Assembly: GCA_025358075.1 (NCBI GenBank)
Contig: JANYKU010000174.1
Location: forward strand, 1-33,519
Length of the DNA: 33,519 nt
Direction of reading: 5' to 3'
From: Ilumatobacteraceae bacterium
GTDB taxonomy: Bacteria > Actinomycetota > Acidimicrobiia > Acidimicrobiales > Ilumatobacteraceae
A program made the translations under genes and the position numbers. Under the pieces are notes generated by a model. That model saw only the letters and a list, made by a program, of their open reading frames with translations. It searched no databases and was not told the DNA's origin. Shown one piece after another: positions 15,105-22,738 of this stretch. The first letter of the stretch is position 1. Each line of letters opens with the position of its first letter.

Positions 15105-17224
15105 TGTCGTTCGCCTCGCCGCGCATGTTGGCCTTCCTCGTGCTGGTGCCACTCGCTGTCGCCGCCTACCTCCGCGTCGACACCCGACGCCGGGCCCGCA
15201 GCGCGGCGCTGGCCGCGCAGGGCTTCGCTCCCACCACTTCGGCGCGCCGACTTCGCAAGGCGCGCCACGTGCCGGCGGCGCTGTTGTTGACCGCGCTCGC
15301 CATCATGGTCGTAGCGTTCGCCCGACCGCAGATGAGCGTCGGGTTGCCGCATCGCGAAGGCACGGTCATCTTGGCCTTCGACGTGTCGAACAGCATGCTG
15401 GCGACCGACCTGCAGCCGACACGGATGGACGCCGCGAAGGCCGCCGCGAAGCAGTTCGTCGACAAGCAGCCGAGCACGATCAAGATCGGTGTCGTCGCGT
15501 TCAACAACGGCGCACTGATCACCCAGCAGCCGACCAGCGACCGGTCTGCGGCGGTGGCGGCGATCGATCGTCTGAAACCCACGGGAGCGACGTCGCTCGG
15601 GCAAGGAATCGTCGCCTCGCTCAGCGCAATCGTCGGCAAGCCACTGAGCCTGCCGAAGAACGCCTCGCCCGACGACATCGCCAACGTCGATATCGGCTAC
15701 TACGGCTCGGCGGCCATCGTCTTGTTGTCTGATGGCGAAAACACCTCTGGTCCCGACGCCGGAGCGGTCGCCCAACTGGCCTCGACAGCGGGCGTGCACA
15801 TCTACCCCATCGGCCTCGGCAGCACGCAGGGCACGGTCCTCAAGATCGACGGCTTCAGCGTGGCGACGGCACTCGACGAGCAGGTGCTGAAGCAGATCGC
15901 TTCGGTTACCAACGGCGCGTACTACAGCGCCAAGGACTCGGCGACGCTGTCGCAGATCTATCGAAGCATCGACCTACGGACCGTGACCGACCCGAAGGAG
16001 ACAGAAGTGACCGCTTTGTTCGCGGGCGTCAGCACCCTCCCTCCTGCTCCTCCTCGGTGGCGTCATGTCGATGCTGTGGTTCGGAAGGCTGGTGTAGCGA
16101 TGACGTTCGCCACTCCGCTGGCTTTGCTGGCGCTAATGATCGTGCCGCTGCTGCTCGGTGCGTACCTGTGGCAGCTGCGGCGCAAGCGCAAGCACGCCGT
16201 TCGCTATTCAAGTGTGGCGCTGATCCGCCAGGCAATCCCCCGGCGATCGCGATGGCACCGCCACGTTCCGGTCGGCCTGTTCCTGGCCGCCCTCGCCGCG
16301 CTGGCGATCGGCAGCGCTCGCCCTCGGATCTCTGAGGAGGTCGCGATCAACAAGACGTCGATCATCCTCACCCTCGACGTATCGGGCTCGATGTGCGCGA
16401 CCGATGTGACGCCGAACCGACTCACCGCCGCGCAGAACGCGGCGAAGGAGTTCGTCAAGAACCAGGTCGCCGGGACGCGCATCGGGCTCATCGCCTTCGC
16501 CAGCTTCGCCCAGCTCATCGTGCCACCGACCACCGACAAAGCCGCGCTGACCCGGGCGATCGATTCGTTGACGATTGCGCGCGGAACGGTGATCGGGGCG
16601 GCGACGCTGCAGGCCATCGATGCCATCGCCTCGGTCGATCCCAACGTCGCACCGGTCGACGCCGTTGTCGAGGCCCAAGCAAACCAGGGCGGTCGCCGCA
16701 ACACTGCCAACAGCCCTGCTCCTGACACGACCCCCGCACCGGTGCCGGCCCAGGGATACGTGCCCGACATCGTGGTGCTGCTGACCGACGGAGCCAACAC
16801 CCGCGGCATCACGCCTGTCGATGCCGCCAAGCAGGCAGCTGCCCGGCGGGTGCGGGTGTACACGATCGGCTTCGGCACCGACAACCCGACGGCGATGGTG
16901 TGCTCGGCCGCGCAGCTTGGCGCGGCCGGCCTCGGAGGTGGGCAGGGTGGCGGCCCTGGATTCGGCGGAGGAAACGGCGGGGGCACCGGGAGGCGCAACT
17001 TCCTCGACCGCGACGAGCCCACCCTGAAGGCGGTCGCCGCGGCAACGGGCGGGACCTACTACCAGGCCGAGAACGCCGGCCAGCTGCGCGACGTCTTCGC
17101 CAAGCTCCCGAGCGACATCCAGAACCAGCACGAGGACCACGAGATCAGCGTGTGGTTCGTCGCCGTCGGCGCGCTGTTGGCTGTCGGCGCACTCGGGCTG
17201 TCGTTGTGGTGGAACCGAACCTGA
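15104..17224 (+). CDS. Two VWA-domain (BatA/BatB-like) modules joined in one frame, probably by a frameshift
   Basis: As written this is one 706-residue frame, but it reads as two genes. Part 1 (residues 1-310) has two membrane helices and a VWA domain with MIDAS motifs FDVSNSM, TGATSLGQG and LLSDGENT. Part 2 (from Met333, ATG 16100) again has two helices (MTFATPLALLALMIVPLLLG and a second), a VWA domain with LDVSGSM, GTVIGAATL and LLTDGANT, and a C-terminal helix (WFVAVGALLAVGALGLSLWW). Low-complexity insertions sit in VWA 2 (a Pro/Ala stretch and a Gly-rich QGGGPGFGGGNGGG). The join (LPPAPPRWRHVDAVVRKAGV) is not membrane-like, whereas the +1 frame there reads a proper transmembrane helix ending in TAG (see 16031-16097). 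VWA proteins bind divalent metal and partner MoxR ATPases at the membrane. Confidence 0.88.
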   Translation: MSFASPRMLAFLVLVPLAVAAYLRVDTRRRARSAALAAQGFAPTTSARRLRKARHVPAALLLTALAIMVVAFARPQMSVGLPHREGTVILAFDVSNSMLATDLQPTRMDAAKAAAKQFVDKQPSTIKIGVVAFNNGALITQQPTSDRSAAVAAIDRLKPTGATSLGQGIVASLSAIVGKPLSLPKNASPDDIANVDIGYYGSAAIVLLSDGENTSGPDAGAVAQLASTAGVHIYPIGLGSTQGTVLKIDGFSVATALDEQVLKQIASVTNGAYYSAKDSATLSQIYRSIDLRTVTDPKETEVTALFAGVSTLPPAPPRWRHVDAVVRKAGVAMTFATPLALLALMIVPLLLGAYLWQLRRKRKHAVRYSSVALIRQAIPRRSRWHRHVPVGLFLAALAALAIGSARPRISEEVAINKTSIILTLDVSGSMCATDVTPNRLTAAQNAAKEFVKNQVAGTRIGLIAFASFAQLIVPPTTDKAALTRAIDSLTIARGTVIGAATLQAIDAIASVDPNVAPVDAVVEAQANQGGRRNTANSPAPDTTPAPVPAQGYVPDIVVLLTDGANTRGITPVDAAKQAAARRVRVYTIGFGTDNPTAMVCSAAQLGAAGLGGGQGGGPGFGGGNGGGTGRRNFLDRDEPTLKAVAAATGGTYYQAENAGQLRDVFAKLPSDIQNQHEDHEISVWFVAVGALLAVGALGLSLWWNRT
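16031..16097 (+). other. Apparent +1 frameshift between the two VWA genes
   Basis: Downstream of about 16037 the +1 frame encodes SLLLLLGGVMSMLWFGRLV then TAG (16095-16097), a typical C-terminal membrane helix; an ATG (16100) follows after two bases. Removing one C from the CCC at 16039-16041 restores TLLLLLLGG, giving a 330-residue protein and a separate 374-residue one. It may be a sequencing error, a real mutation or a programmed shift. Confidence 0.75.
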
Positions 17225-17229
17225 CTACG

Positions 17230-19881
17230 TCACACACTGCGCGCGGCGTTGCCAAACTTGGTGTACTGGCCACGGAAGACCAACCGCACCGTGCCCGTCG
17301 GGCCCGAACGATGCTTGGCGATGATGACCTCGGCCATGGCCTTGTCGGACGACTCCTTGTTGTAGACCTCGTCGCGGTACAAGAACATCACGACGTCCGC
17401 GTCCTGTTCGAGCGAGTTGTGGGCGATCACACCGTTGGCAACGAAGTTGTGATGCGGCTCGACCGTCGCATCGAACACTTCCATCTCGCCGAGAGGTTCG
17501 ATCTCGACAACGCGATCCCACAAGACATCGCTGCTCGCCAGGTCCAGCAACCACTCATCGCCGGTAGCTGCGGCCACACGTTGGAGTCGCGCTCGTGAGA
17601 GGCCGGACTTGTACAGCGCCGAGCCGCAATACGACATACCGATCGCGGCAGCGAGGTCGCGCGCAGACATGCCGGCATCGGCAAGCGACTTGTGGCGTAC
17701 GTGATCCCACACCTGCTTGGGGAGGATGTCGACATTGGGGTTCGAGCGAAGTTGCCGGTTGCCTTCGGACCGCTCGTCAAGTCGGGCAGACCGGGAACCA
17801 TGGACGCCGACGACCTCCGCGAAGCGGAGTTGCTCGTCGCGACCGCTCACCTCGACTTGGTACTGCGTCCGCCCACGCGAACCCCTGACCGTTCGAAGTC
17901 GGCATCGGATGTCCAAGCGAACGAGCAACTCCTGCACGCCTCGCGCCAACTCGGGGCTGGAGGTCGCGTAGTAGATCGTTGACGCAACCGATCCGTCGGT
18001 GGCCCAGAGATGCCGAAGGAAAAGGGCAATCTTCTCGGGAGCTTGTTCGAACATGATCGAGGGGATCTTCTTCTCCCACGAACGTAGGTCCCACACGCCA
18101 AGGGCTCGCAGCCACGACGAGATCGGGTGGTGTCGACCGTGCGTCAGTCTGTATGGACTCGGTAGGTAGACCTGGGTCCAGTGACCCCTGCCCTCGACGA
18201 CCTCGTGCTTGACGCGCGCGGTCACTCCGAAGAAGCGCGCGGCAGCCGTGACAGCTTCGACATTCAGTGGATCGATGGTGGTGTATTGCACGGCATGACG
18301 GGCGAGTGTGCAACCGTCGCCGATGAGGTGGCCCAGCAGGATCAGCTCGTCGTCTGCCATCGACGTGTGTCTTGTCGCTTCGGGTAGGCGACGACCCGTG
18401 GCGAGGTGAGTGCCGACTTGCACGTCCTCGACGCGCACCCAACCATCCACCGTCAGGAACGGATGATTCGCACTTGCATCGATGGTGCGCCCAGATGCAA
18501 ACCGCAGGCGAAACACGGGCTTGATTCCGCTCGAGAATGCCGCCGTAACCGTGCCCTCGACCAATCGATACTTCTCGTCCAGTGACCACACCGGCACACC
18601 GACCTCGCCCGATTCGACCAGCTCGCCAAGAGTGACCTCGGCATTGGTGTCGGCGCGTACGAGACGGGTATCGGCGGTGAGGCACCCCGACTCGCGTAGG
18701 TCGGACAGCATTGGCCGCTTGTCGCCGCGGGTCTCCAAGTTTCGGCTCAGCTGGCTGAGGGCGATGATCGGCACCTCCAACTCGCGGGCCAAGATCTTCA
18801 GCCCGCGGCTGATCTCGCTGACTTCGAGCTGACGGTTCTCGACGTTGGTGCCGCCACTCATCAACTGCAGGTAGTCGATGACGATCAACGCCAGACCCTG
18901 GCGGGCCTTCATACGACGAGCCTTGGCGCGGATCTCCATCACCGTGACCCGCGGGTTGTCGTCGAGGTACATCGGCACGTCGAGACGATTGATCGCCCGG
19001 CCGATCTTGGTCCAGTCGGCCTCGACAAGGCGGCCGGTTCGCAGCTTCTGCGAATCGACCTCAGCCTCACTGGACAAGATGCGTTGGGTCAGCTCGGCGT
19101 GACCCATCTCCAACGAGAACACCAACACCGGGCGCCGCGCGGTCTGCGCCACGTAGGCGGCAATGCCGAGGCCCAGGCTGGTCTTGCCCATCGCCGGACG
19201 GGCGCCGATGATGTTGAGCGTCGACGGCTGCAGCCCGGAGAGGATCTCGTCGAGATCGTGGAACCCGGTGGCCGTGCCGGTGATGATGTCGCCGCGTTCG
19301 AACGTCTCTTGCAGCTTGTCCATCGCCAGCGGCAGCAAGTCGCTGAGCGATCGAATGGTCGTGAGGTTGACGCGCTCTTCGGCGACCTCGAACACCTTGG
19401 TCTCGGCTTCGTCGAGCGCCTTGGTGACATCGTCGGGTTCGAGGTAGGCGATCTCGGCGATCTCGCTGGCGACAGCGATCAACTTGCGCAGCATCGCCGT
19501 GTCTTGAACGATCTTGGCGTAGCGCGATGCGTTGGAGATCGCCGGTGTTGCGTTCTGCAGTTCGAGCAGCGTCTGTGGTCCGCCGATCTCGTCGAGCAGA
19601 CCATTGCGGCGCAACTCGTCGGCGACCGTCACCGCGTCGACCGGCTGGCCCGTCGCAGTGAGACCCCGTATGGCCGAGTAGATGTGTTGATGGCTCGGCT
19701 TGTAGAAGTGATCGACATCGACGCCGAGCTCGCCAACGACATCGACGACATCTCGCGAAAGCAGCAAGGCGCCCAGCAAGCTCTCCTCGGCGTTGAGGTT
19801 GTGCGGGGGTATGCGAGCGTCGGATCGGCGCGGGGTGCGGTCGCGCCCGGAGTCGCGGGAGTCGCGGGAGAAATCAGTCAT
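17230..19881 (-). CDS. dnaB: Replicative DNA helicase DnaB containing an intein
   Basis: An 883-residue precursor; removing residues 400-822 leaves 460, the normal DnaB size. The N-terminal primase-interacting domain begins near PPHNLNAEESLLGALL. The RecA-like domain shows Walker A GARPAMGKT (about 226-234), Walker B region LIVIDYLQLM, and ALSQLSRNLETRGDKRPMLS before the intein. The C-extein begins SLEQDADVVMFLYRDEVYNK and ends in the DnaB beta-strand motif with KHRSGPTGTV. DnaB unwinds DNA ahead of the fork. The start ATG 19881 is preceded by AGGTAGG. It lies downstream of rplI in the conserved rpsF-ssb-rpsR-rplI-dnaB order, separated by 179 bp with DnaA boxes and a hairpin. It converges with the VWA gene, 5 bp apart. 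Confidence 0.96.
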   Translation of the reverse strand: MTDFSRDSRDSGRDRTPRRSDARIPPHNLNAEESLLGALLLSRDVVDVVGELGVDVDHFYKPSHQHIYSAIRGLTATGQPVDAVTVADELRRNGLLDEIGGPQTLLELQNATPAISNASRYAKIVQDTAMLRKLIAVASEIAEIAYLEPDDVTKALDEAETKVFEVAEERVNLTTIRSLSDLLPLAMDKLQETFERGDIITGTATGFHDLDEILSGLQPSTLNIIGARPAMGKTSLGLGIAAYVAQTARRPVLVFSLEMGHAELTQRILSSEAEVDSQKLRTGRLVEADWTKIGRAINRLDVPMYLDDNPRVTVMEIRAKARRMKARQGLALIVIDYLQLMSGGTNVENRQLEVSEISRGLKILARELEVPIIALSQLSRNLETRGDKRPMLSDLRESGCLTADTRLVRADTNAEVTLGELVESGEVGVPVWSLDEKYRLVEGTVTAAFSSGIKPVFRLRFASGRTIDASANHPFLTVDGWVRVEDVQVGTHLATGRRLPEATRHTSMADDELILLGHLIGDGCTLARHAVQYTTIDPLNVEAVTAAARFFGVTARVKHEVVEGRGHWTQVYLPSPYRLTHGRHHPISSWLRALGVWDLRSWEKKIPSIMFEQAPEKIALFLRHLWATDGSVASTIYYATSSPELARGVQELLVRLDIRCRLRTVRGSRGRTQYQVEVSGRDEQLRFAEVVGVHGSRSARLDERSEGNRQLRSNPNVDILPKQVWDHVRHKSLADAGMSARDLAAAIGMSYCGSALYKSGLSRARLQRVAAATGDEWLLDLASSDVLWDRVVEIEPLGEMEVFDATVEPHHNFVANGVIAHNSLEQDADVVMFLYRDEVYNKESSDKAMAEVIIAKHRSGPTGTVRLVFRGQYTKFGNAARSV
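17416..18684 (-). mobile_element. DnaB-b-site intein with LAGLIDADG homing endonuclease
   Basis: 423 residues inserted between RESG and SLEQDAD of DnaB, the site of the Synechocystis DnaB intein. Splicing residues are all present: Cys400 (first residue), block B SANHPFLT (Ser where Thr is usual in TxxH), the F block VFDATVEPHHNFVANGV, and the end IAHN with penultimate His, terminal Asn822 and Ser at +1. Two LAGLIDADG-type motifs are visible, LLGHLIGDG (about 515-523) and FLRHLWATDG (about 621-630), each with an acidic residue in the metal position. The endonuclease is therefore probably complete, and the element could home into intein-free dnaB alleles. Its GC and codon use blend with the host, suggesting long residence. 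Confidence 0.95.
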
Positions 19882-19908
19882 GGCTGACCTACCTTGCCTG
19901 ATCGAGCC

Positions 19909-20044
19909 TGTGGAACGTAAGGGCCAACATCCTGTGATTGGCCTGTGGGGCGTGTGTGGACAAGTTCATCGCTGAGGGAACGGCATAGCCCCGGACACGG
20001 CCTTCGCGAAGGCGTGCCCGGGCTGTGGACAACCCTGTGGAGAA
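19909..20044. promoter_or_regulatory. Cluster of DnaA-box-like sites upstream of dnaB
   Basis: Two exact copies of TGTGGACAA (19955-19963 and 20024-20032) are the complement of TTGTCCACA, the DnaA-box consensus of Streptomyces and Mycobacterium. Weaker same-orientation copies lie at 19909 (TGTGGAACG), 19944 (TGTGGGGCG) and 20036 (TGTGGAGAA). There is no AT-rich unwinding stretch, so a control site for dnaB, or a DnaA reservoir, is more likely than a full origin. Confidence 0.5.
19987..20024 (-). terminator. Strong GC-rich hairpin downstream of rplI
   Basis: A near-perfect palindrome centred at 20006-20007 (CCTTCG-CGAAGG core, extended by GCCCCGG/CCGGGC and CACG/CGTG, with two one-base bulges and one mismatch). 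It lies about 37 bp after the rplI stop. There is no U-run, which is common for high-GC terminators. It could end or attenuate rplI-operon transcripts before dnaB. Confidence 0.5.
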
Positions 20045-20060
20045 GAGATTGGGCGGGCGG

Positions 20061-20504
20061 TTACTTGTTGACGACTTCGACCGTGATCGGGAATTCCACG
20101 TCGTTGTGCAACTTTGCGGTCACCGTGTGGGTGCCGAGTGATTTGATCGGGTCCATGTGCAGCTGCCTGCGGTCGATGACCACCTTGGTCTGCTCTTCGA
20201 CTGCATGAGCGACATCGCTCAAGGTGACGGAGCCGTACAGCTTGCCCTCTGGGCCCGACTTGGCGGTGATGGTGATGATCTTGGAGACCAAGGTCGAGGC
20301 AATCGTCTGAGCACTCTCGCGATCTTGCGCATCGCGTAGGTCGCGCGAGCGTCGCATCGACGCCGCTTGACTGACGGAGCCATCGGACGCAACGAGCGCG
20401 TGACCATGGGGCAGCAAGAAGTTGCGGGCATGACCGTCGGCAACCTCGACGATGTCGCCGCGCTTGCCGAGGCCCTTGCGATCTGAACGAAGAATGATTC
20501 GCAT
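20061..20504 (-). CDS. rplI: 50S ribosomal protein L9 (bL9)
   Basis: A 147-residue protein of the usual length. The N-terminal RNA-binding domain is textbook: MRIILRSDRKGLGKRGDIVE, then VADGHARNFLLPHGHAL. The long connecting helix follows, then the C-terminal domain with KLYGSVTLSDVAHAV and LGTHTVTAKLHNDVEFPITV. bL9 binds 23S rRNA at the L1 stalk base and limits frameshifting by colliding ribosomes. The start ATG 20504 lies 2 bp after the rpsR stop, so the two are coupled. A strong hairpin follows before dnaB. Confidence 0.97.
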   Translation of the reverse strand: MRIILRSDRKGLGKRGDIVEVADGHARNFLLPHGHALVASDGSVSQAASMRRSRDLRDAQDRESAQTIASTLVSKIITITAKSGPEGKLYGSVTLSDVAHAVEEQTKVVIDRRQLHMDPIKSLGTHTVTAKLHNDVEFPITVEVVNK

Positions 20505-20506
20505 GC

Positions 20507-20947
20507 TCAGGCCTCTACCGTTTCGCCGGCGGCGGAGTCGATCGCAGTGTCGTCGGCCTTCGCGTCGGGCACTGCCACCGGTGCGTCGGCCTTGAACGAG
20601 TCGCGACGACCACCACTGTCTTCGCCGCGACGACCGCCGCCGCCATCTTCGTCGCGCTCGCGTGGCGGACGGCCGGCGCGGGTTTGGGACACGCGCTTGG
20701 TGTACGGAAGGAGCGCCATCTCGCGAGCGTTCTTCACCGCGTTGGCGATGTCGCGTTGCTGCTGCACCGTGTTGCCGGTGACACGCCGGTTGCGGATCTT
20801 GGAACGATCGCTGACAAAGCGGTTCAACAAGTTGACGTCTTTGTAGTCGACGAAATCGACCTTGTCGGTGACGAGCACGCTCGTCTTCTTCTTGAACTTC
20901 TTGTTGATCTCTTTGGGCGCTCTGGCCTTGTTCTTCTTGCTGGTCAT
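20507..20947 (-). CDS. rpsR: 30S ribosomal protein S18 (bS18), Cys-free, with long C-terminal extension
   Basis: Residues about 12-90 are bS18: [40 protein letters not shown] and LLPYTKRVS. Where zinc-binding (C+) forms have a CxxC pair after KKK, this one has [12 protein letters not shown] with no Cys, so it is a zinc-independent C- form. The protein is 146 residues, against roughly 75-90 normally. The extra tail of about 55 residues is Arg/Gly/Asp-rich, then acidic ([20 protein letters not shown]). I start it at ATG 20947 ([10 protein letters not shown]), with AGAAAG upstream; a much longer open frame overlaps ssb and is spurious. bS18 pairs with bS6 on the 30S platform. It lies 31 bp after ssb. 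Confidence 0.95.
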   Translation of the reverse strand: MTSKKNKARAPKEINKKFKKKTSVLVTDKVDFVDYKDVNLLNRFVSDRSKIRNRRVTGNTVQQQRDIANAVKNAREMALLPYTKRVSQTRAGRPPRERDEDGGGGRRGEDSGGRRDSFKADAPVAVPDAKADDTAIDSAAGETVEA

Positions 20948-20978
20948 CGTGGATTCTTTCTCGGAACGATCAATTCGG

Positions 20979-21437
20979 TCAGAACGGCTCTTCGTCGCCG
21001 TACATGGGATCGGCGGCCGGGCGACCACCGCTCGCTGCGGCGGCCGGGCGGGCGCCGCCCGATGGCGTGCCGTCGGGGCCGGTGCGTTGCGTGCGCTCGA
21101 CTTCGGCGCGGGCCCAGCGCAGGCTTGGCCCGAGTTCGTCGGCGACGATCTCGACGACGTTGCGCTTCTCGCCGGCGGTGGTCTCGTACTCGCGCTGCTC
21201 GAGGCGGCCCGTGACCATGATGCGGGTTCCCTTGGTGAGCGACGCCGCGGCGTTCTCGCCCAAGCTGTCCCAGGCCGTGACGTTGAAGAACGACACCTTC
21301 TCTTGCCATTCGCCATTGACTTGGTAGCGACGATTGACGGCCACACCAAAACTGGCGACACCTTTACCGCCGGCGGTGAACCGCAGCTCGGGATCGCGGG
21401 TGAGATTTCCGACGATCGTGACAGTGCTATCGGCCAT
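20979..21437 (-). CDS. ssb: Single-stranded DNA-binding protein
   Basis: A 152-residue SSB. Residues 1-108 form the OB fold ([72 protein letters not shown]). A Gly/Ala/Pro-rich disordered linker leads to the acidic tip GDEEPF, which recruits partner proteins. It binds single-stranded DNA at forks as a tetramer. Its place between rpsF and rpsR is the standard bacterial arrangement. Start ATG 21437, 27 bp after rpsF, with GAGGAG-type sequence (plus strand gcctcctctc) as ribosome site. Confidence 0.97.
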   Translation of the reverse strand: MADSTVTIVGNLTRDPELRFTAGGKGVASFGVAVNRRYQVNGEWQEKVSFFNVTAWDSLGENAAASLTKGTRIMVTGRLEQREYETTAGEKRNVVEIVADELGPSLRWARAEVERTQRTGPDGTPSGGARPAAAASGGRPAADPMYGDEEPF

Positions 21438-21464
21438 GACGGCCTCCTCTCGACAAGCGGCCCA

Positions 21465-21797
21465 TCAGGCCGCAGGCTCCGACAAACCGCGGCGCTCTGC
21501 CTCGGAATCGGGAAGACGGATGAGCTTGTGGCGGACGATGTCGTCAGCGATGCGGAACGACCGCTCGAGGTCGTCGAGGGCTCCACCCGGAGCAAGAAGC
21601 TGGTACACGACGTAGTAGCCGTATTCCTTCTTGTTGATCGGATAGGCATATTGGCGGCGGCCCCACCAGTCGGGCTTGCCGTGAACCTGCCCACCGGCGT
21701 TGGCGATCGAATCGGTGATCGACTTCAATCTCGCCTGAGCGGCGGTGTCTTCGAGGTCACCATCGAGGATGACCATGAGTTCGTAAGCACGCATCAT
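21465..21797 (-). CDS. rpsF: 30S ribosomal protein S6 (bS6)
   Basis: A 110-residue protein matching bS6: [20 protein letters not shown], then [40 protein letters not shown] and [10 protein letters not shown]. It binds 16S rRNA as a heterodimer with bS18. I start it at ATG 21797 (MMRAYEL) because GGGAGGT lies 9 nt upstream; ATG 21794 is the other option. Longer frames upstream have no bS6 similarity. It is the first gene of the rpsF-ssb-rpsR-rplI unit, and its leader has two GC-rich hairpins that could allow feedback by the S6:S18 complex. Confidence 0.96.
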   Translation of the reverse strand: MMRAYELMVILDGDLEDTAAQARLKSITDSIANAGGQVHGKPDWWGRRQYAYPINKKEYGYYVVYQLLAPGGALDDLERSFRIADDIVRHKLIRLPDSEAERRGLSEPAA

Positions 21798-21819
21798 GCG
21801 TGTGCAACCTCCCTTCGGA

Positions 21820-21877
21820 CCCGGGGCATACCCGGGGCCCCTCTCTGGGGCAGGGCCAATATGACCTGGCGAGTGTA
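21820..21877 (-). promoter_or_regulatory. rpsF promoter and leader with two tandem hairpins
   Basis: On the minus strand TACACT (21877-21872) fits a -10 element; TGGACA lies upstream but with only a 14-bp spacer. The leader then folds into GCCCC-N5-GGGGC (21837-21851) and CCCGGG-N5-CCCGGG (21820-21836), followed by CCGAAGGGAGG at the ribosome site. Many bacteria regulate rpsF by an S6:S18-binding leader with a CCG element; whether this is one is uncertain. Confidence 0.35.
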
Positions 21878-22111
21878 GCGGTGAATGACGATGTCCACGC
21901 TCACGAGCATGACATGGGGGTGCCACACGGAAGCCCGCCGGGTACCTCGAGGTCGACCGAGGGAGGTTGTCGGGAGCGACTGGCACCCTCGCCCACCAGC
22001 TCGGGACGGGTGAACTGGTGGGCGTGGCGCCACACTGGCCGGCACCGAGGCGTCGGCTGGTGGATGTGTACACGGAGGCTCGTGCTCATGGTCGCCGCCG
22101 TGAAATTTTGC
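21878..22111. other. Intergenic stretch, no gene seen
   Basis: The gap from rpsF (21797) to the DinB-like gene (22166) is 368 bp. Open frames on both strands here are short, of odd composition and match no family. Apart from the rpsF leader on its left and the inverted repeat on its right, I see nothing convincing in it. Confidence 0.5.
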
Positions 22112-22159
22112 TCCGCCGGACCCCATTGTGACCCGGCGGACACACTTTAGGACTACGTT
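22112..22159 (+). promoter_or_regulatory. Leaderless promoter with perfect inverted repeat over the -35 region
   Basis: TCCGCCGG (22112-22119) and CCGGCGGA (22133-22140) are perfect 8-bp inverted arms with centres 21 bp apart, two helical turns, as expected for a dimeric repressor site. TACGTT (22154-22159) lies 6 nt before GTG 22166, so transcription would begin at the start codon. Confidence 0.45.
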
Positions 22160-22165
22160 CACTCC

Positions 22166-22738
22166 GTGGACGTGCATACCTGGATTCGAAGCGACTTGGA
22201 CAGCGTACGCGCAAAGCTCAGGGACTCCGTACTCAGCGTGGTTCCCGAACCCCGCTGGGTCGAACAAGTCGACAACGGAGGGTCATCGATCGCCCACCTT
22301 GTGCTGCACGTGGCGCGGCACCACGACCTGGCGATCACCACCGCGATCCGCGACCATCCCCCACTGTTCAACGACTACCGGGAGGCTCTCGGTCTCGCCG
22401 ACGTCCCGCCTGCCGTCGGTCTCGCCGAGCGCGAAGACCCGGCCGTCAGCTCGGTTCCGCCGGCCGAGTCGCTGACGGCCTATTTCGACGCGGTGTTCGC
22501 GGCCACCCACGCATGGCTCGACGACGTCGGCACCATGGCGTTCGACACCGTCCCCGACACCAGCCACCGACTGACGCACAAGGCCATGCTCAGTACCGAC
22601 GATGTCGGCTGGCTGCATCGCATGTGGGCCGACAAACCGGTGTGGTGGTTGGTGCAGTGGCCGGTTGTCGGACACGGCCATGCCCACGTCGGCGAGGCGA
22701 TCTCGGTACGTAACCGAATGGGGCTCAGCCCGTTCTAG
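22166..22738 (+). CDS. DinB-like (four-helix metal-binding) protein
   Basis: A 190-residue cytoplasmic protein that fits the DinB/YfiT superfamily in length and helix pattern. Candidate metal ligands are His in SSIAHLVLHVARHHD and the pair in VGHGHAHVGEAISVRNRMG, the positions used in that family. Members include thiol-dependent (mycothiol, bacillithiol) transferases and many unknowns; this one cannot be assigned a substrate. The GTG start at 22166 lacks a ribosome site but has TACGTT 6 nt upstream. Its 3' end overlaps the convergent DUF5318 gene by 14 bp. Confidence 0.78.
   Translation: MDVHTWIRSDLDSVRAKLRDSVLSVVPEPRWVEQVDNGGSSIAHLVLHVARHHDLAITTAIRDHPPLFNDYREALGLADVPPAVGLAEREDPAVSSVPPAESLTAYFDAVFAATHAWLDDVGTMAFDTVPDTSHRLTHKAMLSTDDVGWLHRMWADKPVWWLVQWPVVGHGHAHVGEAISVRNRMGLSPF

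Noticed and set aside
19909..20044. The DnaA-box cluster as the chromosomal origin
   Set aside because: No AT-rich unwinding region and no dnaA or dnaN in the window; boxes are few. A regulatory role before dnaB fits better.
20507..21694. A 395-residue reading frame containing rpsR
   Set aside because: The first 250 residues lie antiparallel-free but in another frame of ssb and rpsF and are Ser/Arg/Pro noise; the bS18 part begins at ATG 20947.
21794..22267. Possible genes in the gap between rpsF and the DinB-like gene
   Set aside because: The frames overlap on both strands, have no ribosome site or family similarity, and cover the rpsF leader and the inverted repeat.
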